This document shows, in pieces, positions 1 through 7,439 of a DNA stretch of 22,805 nucleotides. A program made the position numbers and the translations under genes. The notes beneath the pieces are model-generated. The model was not told the DNA's origin. It saw only the letters and a list, made by a program, of their open reading frames with translations, and ran no database searches. Numbering within the stretch: position 1 is the stretch's first letter; each line of letters opens with the position of its first letter. Origin of the DNA: SW-9-67-25 sp964623735 (GTDB lineage: Archaea; Halobacteriota; Halobacteria; Halobacteriales; Haloarculaceae); NCBI GenBank assembly GCA_964623735.1, contig CAZUVE010000032.1, positions 1 through 22,805 of the forward strand, written 5' to 3'.

Positions 1-422
1 GGGACGGTCTTGCGGACGCGTTCGACGGCACCCTTGTCGACCAGCGTCCGGAGCGTCGAGCGCACCTCGTCGACCGTCGGGTCCCGGCCCGCCTCGCGGA
101 GGGCGTGGAGCGTCGCAACGACACTCTGTGGCTCCTCGTCCGGGCCACAGAGGACGTCGAGAACGGCGGCCTGCAGCGGCGTCGCGTCGATCCGGCGCTC
201 GCCGTCGACGGCTTCCCCGTCGATCAGCGCCTCCGCATCCGGCGTCGCACAGATCAGGCTGTTCTCGTTGCGGTAGTAGTACTCGCCGAGTTCGGACTCG
301 AGGTACGCGTGGACCTCGCTGCCGCTGTCCAGCCCCCACCGCTCCTGGAGTGTGGCGTTCTTTGTCGGCTGGAGCTCGACCACGTCCGCCAGCCGCCCGC
401 GGGCCTGCTCCGAGAGGGTCAT
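1..422 (-). CDS. DUF5797-type haloarchaeal protein, N-terminal part (runs off window)
   Basis: The frame is open from an ATG at 422 to the window edge, giving 140 codons with no stop. The protein begins MTLSEQARGRLADVVELQPT, then carries KNATLQERWGLDSGSEVHAYLE and a GEYYYRNENSLI segment. Residues of about 95-140 look like a winged-helix domain (QAAVLDVLCGPDEEPQSVVATLHALRE, then a second helix pair). From memory this matches the haloarchaeal DUF5797 family, which has no proven function; a DNA-binding regulator is an inference from the wHTH look. It lies 105 nt downstream of the Mut7-C gene on the same strand and may be the last gene of the polX block. A purine-rich GGGGGTG run abuts the start codon. 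The C-terminus is missing only because the window ends. Confidence 0.8.
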   Translation of the reverse strand, partial: MTLSEQARGRLADVVELQPTKNATLQERWGLDSGSEVHAYLESELGEYYYRNENSLICATPDAEALIDGEAVDGERRIDATPLQAAVLDVLCGPDEEPQSVVATLHALREAGRDPTVDEVRSTLRTLVDKGAVERVRKTV

Positions 423-527
423 CACCACCCCCTACCGGGAGCGGGTACATCGGCGTTCCGGACTCGGACGACGGTACCCTCGATTGCGGCGGCCACACCG
501 CCTCCCGCAGCGGGTCGTCCCAGTCCG

Positions 528-977
528 CTACAGGTCGGCGAGCGTCCCGGCGACGTCGTCCCAGTGGCTGCCACGCCAGAAGTGCTGACCGCAGTCGGAA
601 CACCGCCAGACTGCGGCCTCGGCGGAGTCGGGAGCGTAGTCCGGCGTCGGTTCGTCGGTCCCGACCCTCGTGAGGGTGGCATTACAGACGCCACACCTGA
701 CCGGCTCCTCGGTGAGCGCGAGGTCGAACCCCACGCCTGCAAGCTCCCGGAGCTGGTCCTCGACGTCACGCGACTCCAGCAAGATGGCGTCGGGCGCCCG
801 CGCTGCCAGTGCCCTGTCTCTCGTCAGCAGCCGCCGTCCCTCCTCTGTGGCCAGTTCCAGAAGCGCGTCGTCGGCCTCGGCCTCCTCGTCGAGCGCGTAG
901 GCCGTGTCGTACCCGCACATCCGCAGGTACGTGGCCAGCTTGCCCAGCATCGTGTCGAGGAGGAGGCGGTCGGACAT
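528..977 (-). CDS. Mut7-C RNase domain protein (PIN-like fold plus zinc ribbon)
   Basis: This is a 149-aa protein. The N-terminus LLLDTMLGKLATYLRMCGYDT is the hallmark of Mut7-C (COG1656), a PIN-like nuclease fold in which the first Asp (D8) is a predicted metal ligand; LLTRDRALAAR near residue 50 is the second conserved motif. The C-terminal third is a zinc ribbon with C95-x2-C98 and C126-x2-C129, followed by the typical FWRGSHW ending. Family knowledge predicts a single-stranded RNA-cleaving role, but archaeal members are largely uncharacterised. The ATG at 977 directly abuts the polX stop codon (zero spacing), so the two are very probably cotranscribed and translationally coupled. Nothing looks truncated. 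Confidence 0.9.
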   Translation of the reverse strand: MSDRLLLDTMLGKLATYLRMCGYDTAYALDEEAEADDALLELATEEGRRLLTRDRALAARAPDAILLESRDVEDQLRELAGVGFDLALTEEPVRCGVCNATLTRVGTDEPTPDYAPDSAEAAVWRCSDCGQHFWRGSHWDDVAGTLADL

Positions 978-2711
978 CTACGCGAGGAACTCGCCGACGC
1001 CCTCGGCGTCCCGCGCGTTGAGGACGTCGTCCCGCTGTGCCCACCCGCGGCGGGCCGTGTGAACGCCGTAGCGGACCAACTCGTAGGCCGACGTCCGGTG
1101 GGCGTCGGTGTCGACGACGATCGTCGCGCCCTCGTCGAGCGCCGTCTGGACGGCGCGGCCCTGCAGGTCCAGCCGGCTGGGGTTGGCGTTGACCTCCAGT
1201 GCCGTCCCGTGGTCGGCCGCGACGGCCGCCAGCCGCCCGACGTCGACGTCGAGGCCGGCACGCTCGTTGAGCCGCCGGCCCGTCGGGTGGCCGACGACGT
1301 CCACGTGCGGGTGCTCCGCGGCGGCGACCAGCCGCTCGGTGCCGTCGCCCTCCAGGGCGGCGTGTGGCGAGGCGACGACCAGATCCAGGTCCGCCAGCAC
1401 GTCCTCGGCGACCGAAACGGAGCCGTCGGCGCCGATGTTTGCCTCGACGCCGGCGAACACCTCGATGTCGGCTTGCCCGGCCGCCTTCCGGACGGCGGAC
1501 AGTTGCTCGCGCAACCGGGCGTCGTCGAGGCCGACGCCGCCGACCATTCCCGGGCCGGTTGCGTGGTCGGTGATGGCGACGTAGTCGTGGCCGAACGCCG
1601 CCGCGCCCGCGACCATCGCCCCGACGCTCTCGGTCCCGTCGGACCAGTCGGTGTGGACGTGGAGGTCCCCGCGGACGTCCGCAAGCGACAGGAGGTCGGG
1701 CAACTCGTCCGCGGCCGCGGTCTCCACCTCCCCGCGGCCCTCGCGCAACTCGGGCGGGATCCACGGCAGGCCGAGCGCGTCGTACATGCTGGCCTCGGTC
1801 CCACCCGCGATCCGCTCGCCCGCGCGCTGGTCGTCGTCCTCGACGTTCGAGACGTCGAAGACGCCGTACTCGTTCATCTTCAGCCCGCGGTCGATTGCGC
1901 GGTTGCGCAGGCGGACGTTGTGGTCTTTGCTCCCCGTGAAGTACTGGAGCGCGGCGCCGAACTCCGAGGGGTCGACCACGCGGAGGTCGACGCGGACGCC
2001 GCTGGCGCGGACGCTGGCCTTGCCGGTTCCGGCCTCGATGACCGTCCCGGCCTCGGGCCAGTCGGTGAACGCGTCGACGACCGCCTCCCCGTCCTCGCTC
2101 GCGGCGAGAACGTCGACGTCACCGACCGTCGGGCGCCACCGCCGGATCGACCCCGCGAGTTCGCACGCCTCGACCGCCGCGACGCCGGCGAGGTACTCCT
2201 GTACGGCCTCCCCCCGGGGACGACCCTCGCTGAGCAGCGACCGCTCGTGTGCTCGGCGGGCGAAGGCGATTCCCTCGAGGATGTTCTGCTCTGTTTTCGC
2301 TCCGAACCCCTGGACCGCCCGGATCTCGCCGGCCCGCGCGGCCGCCTCGAGGTCGTCTAGCGTCCGGACGCCCAGCGCCTCGTAGAGCGTCCCCACCGTC
2401 TTCGGGCCGACGCCCTCGACGCTCGTCAGCGCGTCCATCTCGACCGGGAGTTCCTCGCGGAGTTCCTCGAGTTCCTCGACGCTCCCGGTCTCGACGTACT
2501 CGACGATCTTCGCGGAGATGGCGTCGCCGACGCCCTCGACCGCCGCGACGGCCTCCCGGTCCTCGGCCGCGAGGTCGGCCACCGATCCGGGGTAGTCGCG
2601 GACGTTCTCGGCCGCGCGCCGGTATGTCCGGGGCTTGTACTCGACGCCCTCGGCCGCGAGGAGGTCCGCAAACTCCTCGAGCAGGCGCGCGATCTCGCCG
2701 TCGTCGGTCAT
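978..2711 (-). CDS. polX: DNA polymerase/3'-5' exonuclease PolX
   Basis: This 577-aa family X DNA polymerase is fused to a PHP phosphoesterase and has normal family length. The helix-hairpin-helix N-terminus (about 1-150) shows VEGVGDAISAKI and VEGVGPKTVGTL. The polymerase palm has GSIRRWRPTVGDVDVL (D198 and D200) with a third Asp in RVDLRV (D242), and YFTGSKDHNVRLR binds nucleotide. The PHP domain (about 345-577) keeps DLHVHTDWSDG, ITDH, GVEANI, ASPHAAL, GHPTGRRL, EVNANP and DTDAH metal ligands, so both activities look intact. Family members fill short gaps and trim 3' ends in base-excision repair. The ATG at 2711 overlaps the stop of the upstream DUF5788 gene by 4 nt (ATGA). The frame is open further upstream, but that stretch is the DUF5788 gene in another frame. 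Confidence 0.96.
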   Translation of the reverse strand: MTDDGEIARLLEEFADLLAAEGVEYKPRTYRRAAENVRDYPGSVADLAAEDREAVAAVEGVGDAISAKIVEYVETGSVEELEELREELPVEMDALTSVEGVGPKTVGTLYEALGVRTLDDLEAAARAGEIRAVQGFGAKTEQNILEGIAFARRAHERSLLSEGRPRGEAVQEYLAGVAAVEACELAGSIRRWRPTVGDVDVLAASEDGEAVVDAFTDWPEAGTVIEAGTGKASVRASGVRVDLRVVDPSEFGAALQYFTGSKDHNVRLRNRAIDRGLKMNEYGVFDVSNVEDDDQRAGERIAGGTEASMYDALGLPWIPPELREGRGEVETAAADELPDLLSLADVRGDLHVHTDWSDGTESVGAMVAGAAAFGHDYVAITDHATGPGMVGGVGLDDARLREQLSAVRKAAGQADIEVFAGVEANIGADGSVSVAEDVLADLDLVVASPHAALEGDGTERLVAAAEHPHVDVVGHPTGRRLNERAGLDVDVGRLAAVAADHGTALEVNANPSRLDLQGRAVQTALDEGATIVVDTDAHRTSAYELVRYGVHTARRGWAQRDDVLNARDAEGVGEFLA

Positions 2712-3160
2712 CGTCCGCGCCTCCCGCGCGAACGACGGCGGTCCGAATCGTCCCGTCCCAGCGCCTTCCGGAGGAACTTCAGCCACCGCTTGCGGTCGGC
2801 AGCCTCCTTGGCCGCTGCCTTCCCCTCGACGTCGACCGAGCCGAGCTGTTCGAGCGCGTCGAGCGCGCGGTCGATGCCGACAATCGCCCGGGCGAGCCTC
2901 TCCCCCTCCTCGTAGGAGATTTCGCCGTCCTCGACGCGCTGCTTGCGCTGGAGGCGCTCGCGCCGGAGGTTGCGCTTGGCGCGCTCGACGCGCTCGCGCT
3001 CGCCCGGCGGGACGGTCTCGCGCCGTCGGATCTCGAAGACGAACTCCCGGAGAGCGATCTGTTCGTCCTGAATCTCGATCTCCTCGGGGATCTCCGCGCC
3101 GATTGTCGCGCCCTCGCGCTCGATCCGCTCTAAGAGTCGCTTGCGCTCGAACTCTTGCAC
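2708..3160 (-). CDS. DUF5788 family protein
   Basis: This 150-aa haloarchaeal protein starts at GTG 3160 (MQEFERKRLLERIEREGATI). The body is a highly charged helical protein: REFVFEIRRRETVPPGERERVERAKRNL, then an alternating Arg/Glu helix and a GIDRALDALEQLG segment. The tail (about 130-150) is a basic stretch of Arg residues, unusual for haloarchaea and suggestive of nucleic-acid contact. The family (DUF5788, recalled from memory) has no assigned function. It overlaps polX by 4 nt, so translational coupling and a DNA-related role are reasonable inferences. A perfect inverted repeat lies 3-20 nt upstream of the start codon, positioned to affect transcription start or translation. Confidence 0.85.
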   Translation of the reverse strand: MQEFERKRLLERIEREGATIGAEIPEEIEIQDEQIALREFVFEIRRRETVPPGERERVERAKRNLRRERLQRKQRVEDGEISYEEGERLARAIVGIDRALDALEQLGSVDVEGKAAAKEAADRKRWLKFLRKALGRDDSDRRRSRGRRGR

Positions 3161-3162
3161 AC

Positions 3163-3180
3163 ACAGGTCTACTGACCTGT
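3163..3180. promoter_or_regulatory. Perfect inverted repeat just upstream of DUF5788-polX
   Basis: The arms ACAGGTC and GACCTGT flank a 4-nt TACT spacer. It lies in the 45-nt gap between the zinc-ribbon gene stop (3206) and the DUF5788 GTG (3160). It could be an operator, an RNA hairpin that masks the start, or an end-of-transcript structure; the sequence does not decide which. Confidence 0.5.
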
Positions 3181-3205
3181 TGCTACTTCGCTCCTTCGCC
3201 GGGGC

Positions 3206-3403
3206 CTACCGCCGACGCCTGGCGAGTCGCACCCGGCAGTCCGGACAGTGGACGTCGACGGCGTTCTCGCCGGGGAGCAGTATCCAGTCGCCCTCGACTG
3301 GGCTCTCGTGGGAACATCCGGGACAGATTAGAACGGCCTTGCGGTCCGCCGGGAGCCGGGCCGTCTCCGACCCGGCGTTCCCGGTGACGTTCGCACTCGT
3401 CAT
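3206..3403 (-). CDS. Small zinc-ribbon protein (DUF8106-like)
   Basis: This is a 65-aa protein from the ATG at 3403. It has two knuckles, C27-PG-C30 and C53-PD-C56, consistent with one zinc ribbon, and the linking segment HESPVEGDW typical of a small haloarchaeal family (DUF8106 from memory, uncertain). An in-frame start further upstream at 3454 would add 17 residues, but that segment lies in the non-coding gap and looks basic and unconserved, so 3403 is preferred. A TTTAAA box on the minus strand at 3454-3459 overlaps the archease stop codon and could drive this gene with a short leader. It lies 51 nt after archease. Function unknown. Confidence 0.72.
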   Translation of the reverse strand: MTSANVTGNAGSETARLPADRKAVLICPGCSHESPVEGDWILLPGENAVDVHCPDCRVRLARRRR

Positions 3404-3454
3404 CGCCACAGTTAGGGGTTCCCTGCGTAAGTATCTATTGGCAATCTGTAACAT

Positions 3455-3865
3455 TTAAACGTCGAATACGACGTACGTATGCCACCCTCGATCTGTTCGG
3501 GAGATATCCATATCGGAGTACGTGACCGCCTTCAGGTCGCGGGCGGTCACGTCCGCCAGCGGGACCCCGCGGAAGGACGCCTCGACGCGCCAGTCTCCCC
3601 GGTCCCGACTCGCGGTGGCCCCGTTGTCGACGGGGAGGACCGACTGGACGTCCCGCTCGTAGATGAGGCGGTCGAGGTAGTCGAAGAGGAGTGCCTCCCG
3701 GCTCTCTGCGGTCACCGACACCCGGAGTCGCTCGCCCCCCTCCGGAACGTCCTCGCACATCGCGGCGGCCATGCCGTCGGCCACGGCGGCGAACGTCTCG
3801 CCCAGGGTGTCGCCGGTAGCCTCGACGGCCACGTCGGCGGTGTGTTCCCGGAGTTCGTAGCTCAT
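3455..3865 (-). CDS. Archease
   Basis: This 136-aa protein opens MSYELREHTADVAVEATGDT, the diagnostic archease N-terminus with the conserved H-T-A-D metal ligands. The central LLFDYLDRLIYERD helix and the ending DLKAVTYSDMDI...WHTYVVFDV, with the terminal Asp-Val, are also conserved. Archease activates the RNA ligase RtcB by speeding its guanylylation and so supports tRNA exon ligation; no rtcB is in this window. Length and conserved residues are normal. Its ATG overlaps the stop of the preceding 66-aa gene by 4 nt, so the two are probably coupled. Confidence 0.95.
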   Translation of the reverse strand: MSYELREHTADVAVEATGDTLGETFAAVADGMAAAMCEDVPEGGERLRVSVTAESREALLFDYLDRLIYERDVQSVLPVDNGATASRDRGDWRVEASFRGVPLADVTARDLKAVTYSDMDISRTDRGWHTYVVFDV

Positions 3866-4062
3866 CCGCGGTCCCTCGTCCGGGCGGTCTCCAGCGCGTC
3901 CGGCAGGTCCGCCCGACCCTCCTCCCGACCGGCGACCGCGCCCACGGAAGCGAGGCCGGCCGCTGGCACCGGGACGGTGATCGCCAGTCCGGGGAGGAAC
4001 GCGCGGCGGACGCCGCCCCGGACCGCCCGTGGCGACCCCGAGCGGGACGCGAACAGGTCCAT
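3862..4062 (-). CDS. Small membrane-like protein upstream of archease, possible DUF502 remnant
   Basis: This is a 66-aa frame from the ATG at 4062. It has a basic N-terminus, one hydrophobic segment (about residues 22-45, AFLPGLAITVPVPAAGLASV) and a polar tail. I do not recognise it securely. The segment VRRAFLPGLAITVP resembles the start of DUF502 membrane proteins, which are several times longer, so this could be a truncated relic kept for coupling. Evidence that it is translated is the ATGA overlap with archease and a CTTTCTAT-like box about 30 nt upstream of the start. High GC makes spurious short frames common, hence modest confidence. Confidence 0.5.
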   Translation of the reverse strand: MDLFASRSGSPRAVRGGVRRAFLPGLAITVPVPAAGLASVGAVAGREEGRADLPDALETARTRDRG

Positions 4063-4167
4063 ACTGAGTTCACGGGAGCGTCATAGAAAGGGTTGCCGCG
4101 TTGCGATCGACAGGACAGGCCTCGTGTGCGCCGGCCCTGTACGGGTCGGTCCCCTGATGCGGTGGAA

Positions 4168-4173
4168 TTATTA
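4168..4173 (+). promoter_or_regulatory. TATA box for the GNAT gene
   Basis: TTATTA lies 26-31 nt upstream of the GTG at 4199, in an otherwise GC-rich stretch. The spacing fits a leaderless haloarchaeal transcript. Confidence 0.6.
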
Positions 4174-4198
4174 GGATTCCCCCCCAAGCGCTGGGGTA

Positions 4199-4681
4199 GT
4201 GAGCGTCAACGTCCAACGACGCGTCATCTCCCCCGGCAACGACGAGTACGTCGACAGGGCGTGGCAACTCAAGGAGCGTGTCCGCGAGGAGGACGGGGTG
4301 CTCCGCCAGCGCCGCCGGTTTTTCGAGAGCGCGTACAAGCGCTCGACAGTCTACCTCTACCGCGACAGGGGAGCCGACCGGCTGATCGGCTTCGCGGCAG
4401 TCCGGCGGGACGGGTACGTCCTCTTTCTGGCGGTCGGTCCGGCGTACCGCGGGGAGGGGTTCGGCAAGCGCCTCGTCGCCTCTGTCGCCGACGAGTACTC
4501 CACGGTGACCTGTCACGCCCGCACGACCAACCAGGAGGCGCTGCAGTTCTACCGCCATCTCGGGTTCGAGGTGACCCGCCGCATCGACAGCTACTACGAG
4601 GACGGCGGCGACGCCTACTACCTGCAACTCGGCGAAGAGGGCGGCATCCGCGACCGGCTGGCGTCCCTGATCGGGCGGTGA
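4199..4681 (+). CDS. GNAT family N-acetyltransferase
   Basis: This is a 160-aa protein starting at GTG 4199. The acetyl-CoA binding motif A is clear: LFLAVGPAYRGEGFGKRLVA (about 75-94), matching R/Q-x-x-G-x-G/A. The later segment TTNQEALQFYRHLGFEVTRRID is the usual GNAT motif B with Asn and the catalytic-region Tyr. It resembles RimI-type enzymes that acetylate protein N-termini, but substrate specificity cannot be read from sequence. The TATA element 26 nt upstream supports the GTG and a leaderless message. It diverges from the archease operon and is followed 64 nt later by hpt, which has its own promoter. Confidence 0.88.
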   Translation: MSVNVQRRVISPGNDEYVDRAWQLKERVREEDGVLRQRRRFFESAYKRSTVYLYRDRGADRLIGFAAVRRDGYVLFLAVGPAYRGEGFGKRLVASVADEYSTVTCHARTTNQEALQFYRHLGFEVTRRIDSYYEDGGDAYYLQLGEEGGIRDRLASLIGR

Positions 4682-4712
4682 CCCGCCGCGGCCGCCGTCC
4701 GGACTCGGCGTC

Positions 4713-4718
4713 TTTATA
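4713..4718 (+). promoter_or_regulatory. TATA box for hpt
   Basis: TTTATA lies 28-33 nt upstream of the ATG at 4746, correct spacing for a leaderless transcript. Confidence 0.65.
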
Positions 4719-4745
4719 CCGGTCGACAGCAAAGACCGGCACGGA

Positions 4746-5369
4746 ATGCGATCGTCACCGATCGACGTGCGCGAACGCCCACCCTACGCGGTCGACCAGT
4801 TCTGCGTCAAGAACGAGTACGAGTCCGACCTGCAGAGCGTCCTCATCCCCGAGGGCGAGATCGAGAACAGGGTCGCGGCCCTGGCAGAGGACATCTCCCA
4901 CGAGTACCACGAGCGGTCGGGACGGGAGATGTACGCGGTCTGCGTGCTCAAGGGCGCGATGCGGTTTTTCGGCGCGCTCACGCCGCGACTCGACTACGAG
5001 GGGGCGTTCAGCGAAGGCCTCGTGCGTGCCGACCGGTACTCGGGCGGCGAGGGGGGCGACGAAACCGAGGTCCGCTTTCTCGAACGGGACATGATCGACG
5101 GCAAGGACATCCTCATCGTCGAGGACATCATCGACGAGGGGTACACCCTGTCTGCTATCCGCGACCGCCTGGACGAGTACGACCCCAACTCCGTCGAGGT
5201 AGCGGTCCTCTTCGACAAGAAGGACAGACGGAAGACCGGCATCGACATCGCGTTCACCGGCTTCATCATCCCGGACGAGTTCGTCGTCGGCTACGGCCTC
5301 GACTACGACGAGCAGTACCGGAACGTCCGCCACCTCGCGGTGCTCACAGACTCGGCGCGGTACAGGTAG
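4746..5369 (+). CDS. hpt: Hypoxanthine/guanine-type phosphoribosyltransferase
   Basis: This 207-aa type I phosphoribosyltransferase has the bacterial Hpt layout. It has VCVLKGAMRFFGAL (about 66-78), the PRPP-binding loop IVEDIIDEGYTL (124-135), and the C-terminal hood motif FVVGYGLDYDEQYRN (179-193) that contacts the purine ring. The reaction is PRPP plus hypoxanthine or guanine to IMP or GMP (purine salvage) in the cytoplasm. The usual Thr of the E-D-I-I-D-T-G loop is Glu here, and the flexible Ser-Tyr loop is replaced by a Gly-rich RYSGGEGG segment, so the exact base preference is uncertain. Haloarchaea also use another Hpt-like family, so the symbol denotes function rather than strict orthology. 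Confidence 0.85.
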   Translation: MRSSPIDVRERPPYAVDQFCVKNEYESDLQSVLIPEGEIENRVAALAEDISHEYHERSGREMYAVCVLKGAMRFFGALTPRLDYEGAFSEGLVRADRYSGGEGGDETEVRFLERDMIDGKDILIVEDIIDEGYTLSAIRDRLDEYDPNSVEVAVLFDKKDRRKTGIDIAFTGFIIPDEFVVGYGLDYDEQYRNVRHLAVLTDSARYR

Positions 5370-5442
5370 GACGTCCTGGCGGGTGTCGCGTGACACTCCC
5401 GTCCTGGAGCCGGCCACCTCGGCGACCGACCGGTGCCACCAG

Positions 5443-5458
5443 CGAAAGCCCTTTTGTG
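5443..5458 (+). promoter_or_regulatory. BRE/TATA for priS-GINS
   Basis: A CGAAA element is followed by CTTTTGTG, about 24-31 nt upstream of the priS ATG at 5482. The spacing and BRE-like purines argue for the 5482 start over in-frame upstream codons. Confidence 0.6.
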
Positions 5459-5481
5459 TGGCTGGCGCAACCTCGGGGGAG

Positions 5482-6639
5482 ATGGAACAGCGCACGCGGG
5501 CGTATCTCAGGGGCCGGTTCGGCGACTACTACCGCCGGACAGACCCGACGCCGCCCCCCGACGCCGCCGACCGCGAGTGGGGGTACGTGCCCTGGACCGA
5601 GGAACCCGGCGCGACCTACGTCCGGCACAACTCGCTGCTCGACCTGGGGAACCTCGGAGCGTTCCTCGCGCGCGAGCGGCCCCGCCACGTCTACTTCTCG
5701 GCGGGCCGCTACGAGACCCCGGGCGCGTCGACGATGTCCGGGAAGTCCTGGCGGTCCTCGGACCTGGTCTTCGACCTCGACGCCGACCACCTGCCCGCCA
5801 CCGCGCCCGGGGACTCGTACCGGGAGATGCTCGCGGAGTGCAAGACCGCGCTCGTGCGGCTCCTGGATTTCCTCGAGTCGGACTTCGCGTTCGAGAACCT
5901 GACGGTCGCCTTCTCGGGGTCGCGGGGCTACCACGTCCACGTCCGCGACGACGCAGTCCAGCAGCTCGAACGCGACGCCCGCCGGGAGATTGTGGACTAC
6001 GTCCGGGGTATCGGCCTCGACCCCGACGGCCTCGTCCGGACGGAGATGCGGGGCAACGTCACGGTGCGCGTTCTCCCGACCGGCGGCGGCTGGGGGCGGC
6101 GCGTCCACGAGCGCCTGCTCGCGTTCGTCGACGAACTCGAGGGGGTGGACCGGGAGGCCGCGCTGGCCCGGCTCCGGGAACTGGAGGGGATCGGCGAGGA
6201 GCGGGCCGGAACCGTCTACGGCGCGATCCAGCACAACCGCGAGGCAATCGAGCGGGGGAATTTAGAGGCGGGGGGCGTGGGGCTGCGGACGCTCGTCGAC
6301 TCGCTGGTCGGGGAGGTCGTCGCAGAGCAGAACGCCCCTATCGACGAGCCGGTGACGACCGACACCAACAGGCTCATTCGCCTGCCGGGCAGCCTCCACG
6401 GCGGGAGCGGTCTGGCCGTCCGGCGGATCCCCCGCGAGCAGGTCGGAGAGTTCGACCCGCTCGTCGAGGGCGTCCCGGAGACGTTCCGCGGCCACGACAT
6501 CGCGATCGAAGTGACAGACGGCGGGACAGTCGAACTGGGCGGCGACAGATTTACACTCCAGGAGCGTGAGCATACCGTCCCGGAGTACCTCGGCGTGTTC
6601 CTGATGTGCCGGGGCCGCGCGGAGAAGGGTCGAGAATGA
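5482..6639 (+). CDS. priS: DNA primase small (catalytic) subunit PriS
   Basis: This 385-aa archaeo-eukaryotic primase is of normal length for a haloarchaeon. The catalytic D-x-D is in VFDLDADH (98-103, with S-S-D-L before it). SGSRGYHVHV (145-154) carries the SGxxGxH nucleotide-binding motif, and the third metal Asp lies in PVTTDTNRLIRLPGSLHGG (about 290-308). PriS synthesises RNA/DNA primers as a heterodimer with PriL, which is not in this window. The ATG at 5482 is chosen because the promoter sits just upstream and homologous proteins begin near MEQRTRAYLR. The stop overlaps the GINS ATG by 4 nt, a priS-GINS arrangement common in haloarchaea, so the two are cotranscribed. Confidence 0.95.
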   Translation: MEQRTRAYLRGRFGDYYRRTDPTPPPDAADREWGYVPWTEEPGATYVRHNSLLDLGNLGAFLARERPRHVYFSAGRYETPGASTMSGKSWRSSDLVFDLDADHLPATAPGDSYREMLAECKTALVRLLDFLESDFAFENLTVAFSGSRGYHVHVRDDAVQQLERDARREIVDYVRGIGLDPDGLVRTEMRGNVTVRVLPTGGGWGRRVHERLLAFVDELEGVDREAALARLRELEGIGEERAGTVYGAIQHNREAIERGNLEAGGVGLRTLVDSLVGEVVAEQNAPIDEPVTTDTNRLIRLPGSLHGGSGLAVRRIPREQVGEFDPLVEGVPETFRGHDIAIEVTDGGTVELGGDRFTLQEREHTVPEYLGVFLMCRGRAEKGRE

Positions 6640-7439
6640 ATCTGGAGGAACTGCAGTCCGTCCGCGACCGGGAACGCCAGACCGACAAGCTCCAGGAGTT
6701 GCGCGAGACGTTCTACGCGGACGCGGGCGAGTTCATCCGGGAACTGCACGACCGTCGCGACCGGGCGGCCGAGCGTGCGGAGGACCCCTACGCAGACCCG
6801 AAGGTCAAGCGGCTCACCGACGAGATCGAGGCGGTCGAACAGACCGTCGAGGCCCTCTACGAGAAGCGCGTGGGCAAACTCGTCAAGTCCGCGTCCCTCG
6901 CAGCGGCGGACATGCCCGCCGACACCGAGGGCATGACCGCCGAGGAACGACAGCTGTTCGAGACGCTCGTCGAGGACATCAGAGCCAACCGCCAGCACGT
7001 CCTCGACGTCCTGGCCGGCGACGACCCCGACACCGCCGAGGAAGCCGACACCGGCACCGGACACGCGGCCCGATCCGGGACAGAACCCGCGGCGGACGCG
7101 GAAAGCCGGGGGAGGGGAACGGACCGCGCGGACGCGGCGTCGAACGGATCCGCGACGGAGTCGGTCGACGCGGCCGACGTCATGGGATCGGGCTCGGCCG
7201 CGGGGGAGCAGGCGCGCCCCCAGGGCAGTAGTGTCGAGCGCGCCGAGACAAGCGAGGATCGGCCGGACGTCGCCAGTGCGACACCCGAGCGCGAGACGGT
7301 CCGGATCACCGACGACGTCGGCCCCATCTTCGGCGTCGACGAGCGGGAGTACGACCTCTCGGAGGACGACGTCGTCCAGCTCCCGGCGGCCAACGCCGCG
7401 CCGCTGGTCGACCGCGACGCCGCAGAGCGCCTCGAGTAG
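6636..7439 (+). CDS. GINS complex protein (Gins15/Gins51 type)
   Basis: This is a 267-aa protein. The N-terminal A domain is helical (NLEELQSVRDRERQTDKLQEL...YADAGEFIRELHDR...ADPKVKRLTDEIEAVEQTVEALYEKRVGKLVKSAS, residues 1-95), the usual archaeal GINS pattern. A long acidic low-complexity linker of about 100 residues (130-225), typical of haloarchaea, precedes the short C-terminal B domain (VRITDDVGPIFGVDEREYDLSEDDVVQLP, about 227-255). GINS links MCM helicase with GAN/RecJ-type nuclease and primase at the fork. It starts inside the priS stop (ATGA overlap), so coupling with primase synthesis is likely. It ends exactly one base before the stop codon of the convergent protease gene. Confidence 0.9.
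   Translation: MNLEELQSVRDRERQTDKLQELRETFYADAGEFIRELHDRRDRAAERAEDPYADPKVKRLTDEIEAVEQTVEALYEKRVGKLVKSASLAAADMPADTEGMTAEERQLFETLVEDIRANRQHVLDVLAGDDPDTAEEADTGTGHAARSGTEPAADAESRGRGTDRADAASNGSATESVDAADVMGSGSAAGEQARPQGSSVERAETSEDRPDVASATPERETVRITDDVGPIFGVDEREYDLSEDDVVQLPAANAAPLVDRDAAERLE

Noticed and set aside
105..2360. A 751-codon plus-strand open frame
   Set aside because: It is antisense to DUF5797, Mut7-C and PolX. Its translation is low-complexity Val/Arg/Asp with no domain, a normal by-product of high GC.
2712..3164. N-terminal extension of PolX
   Set aside because: The extra residues are DUF5788 read in the wrong frame; the true PolX start MTDDGEIARLLEEF is at 2711.
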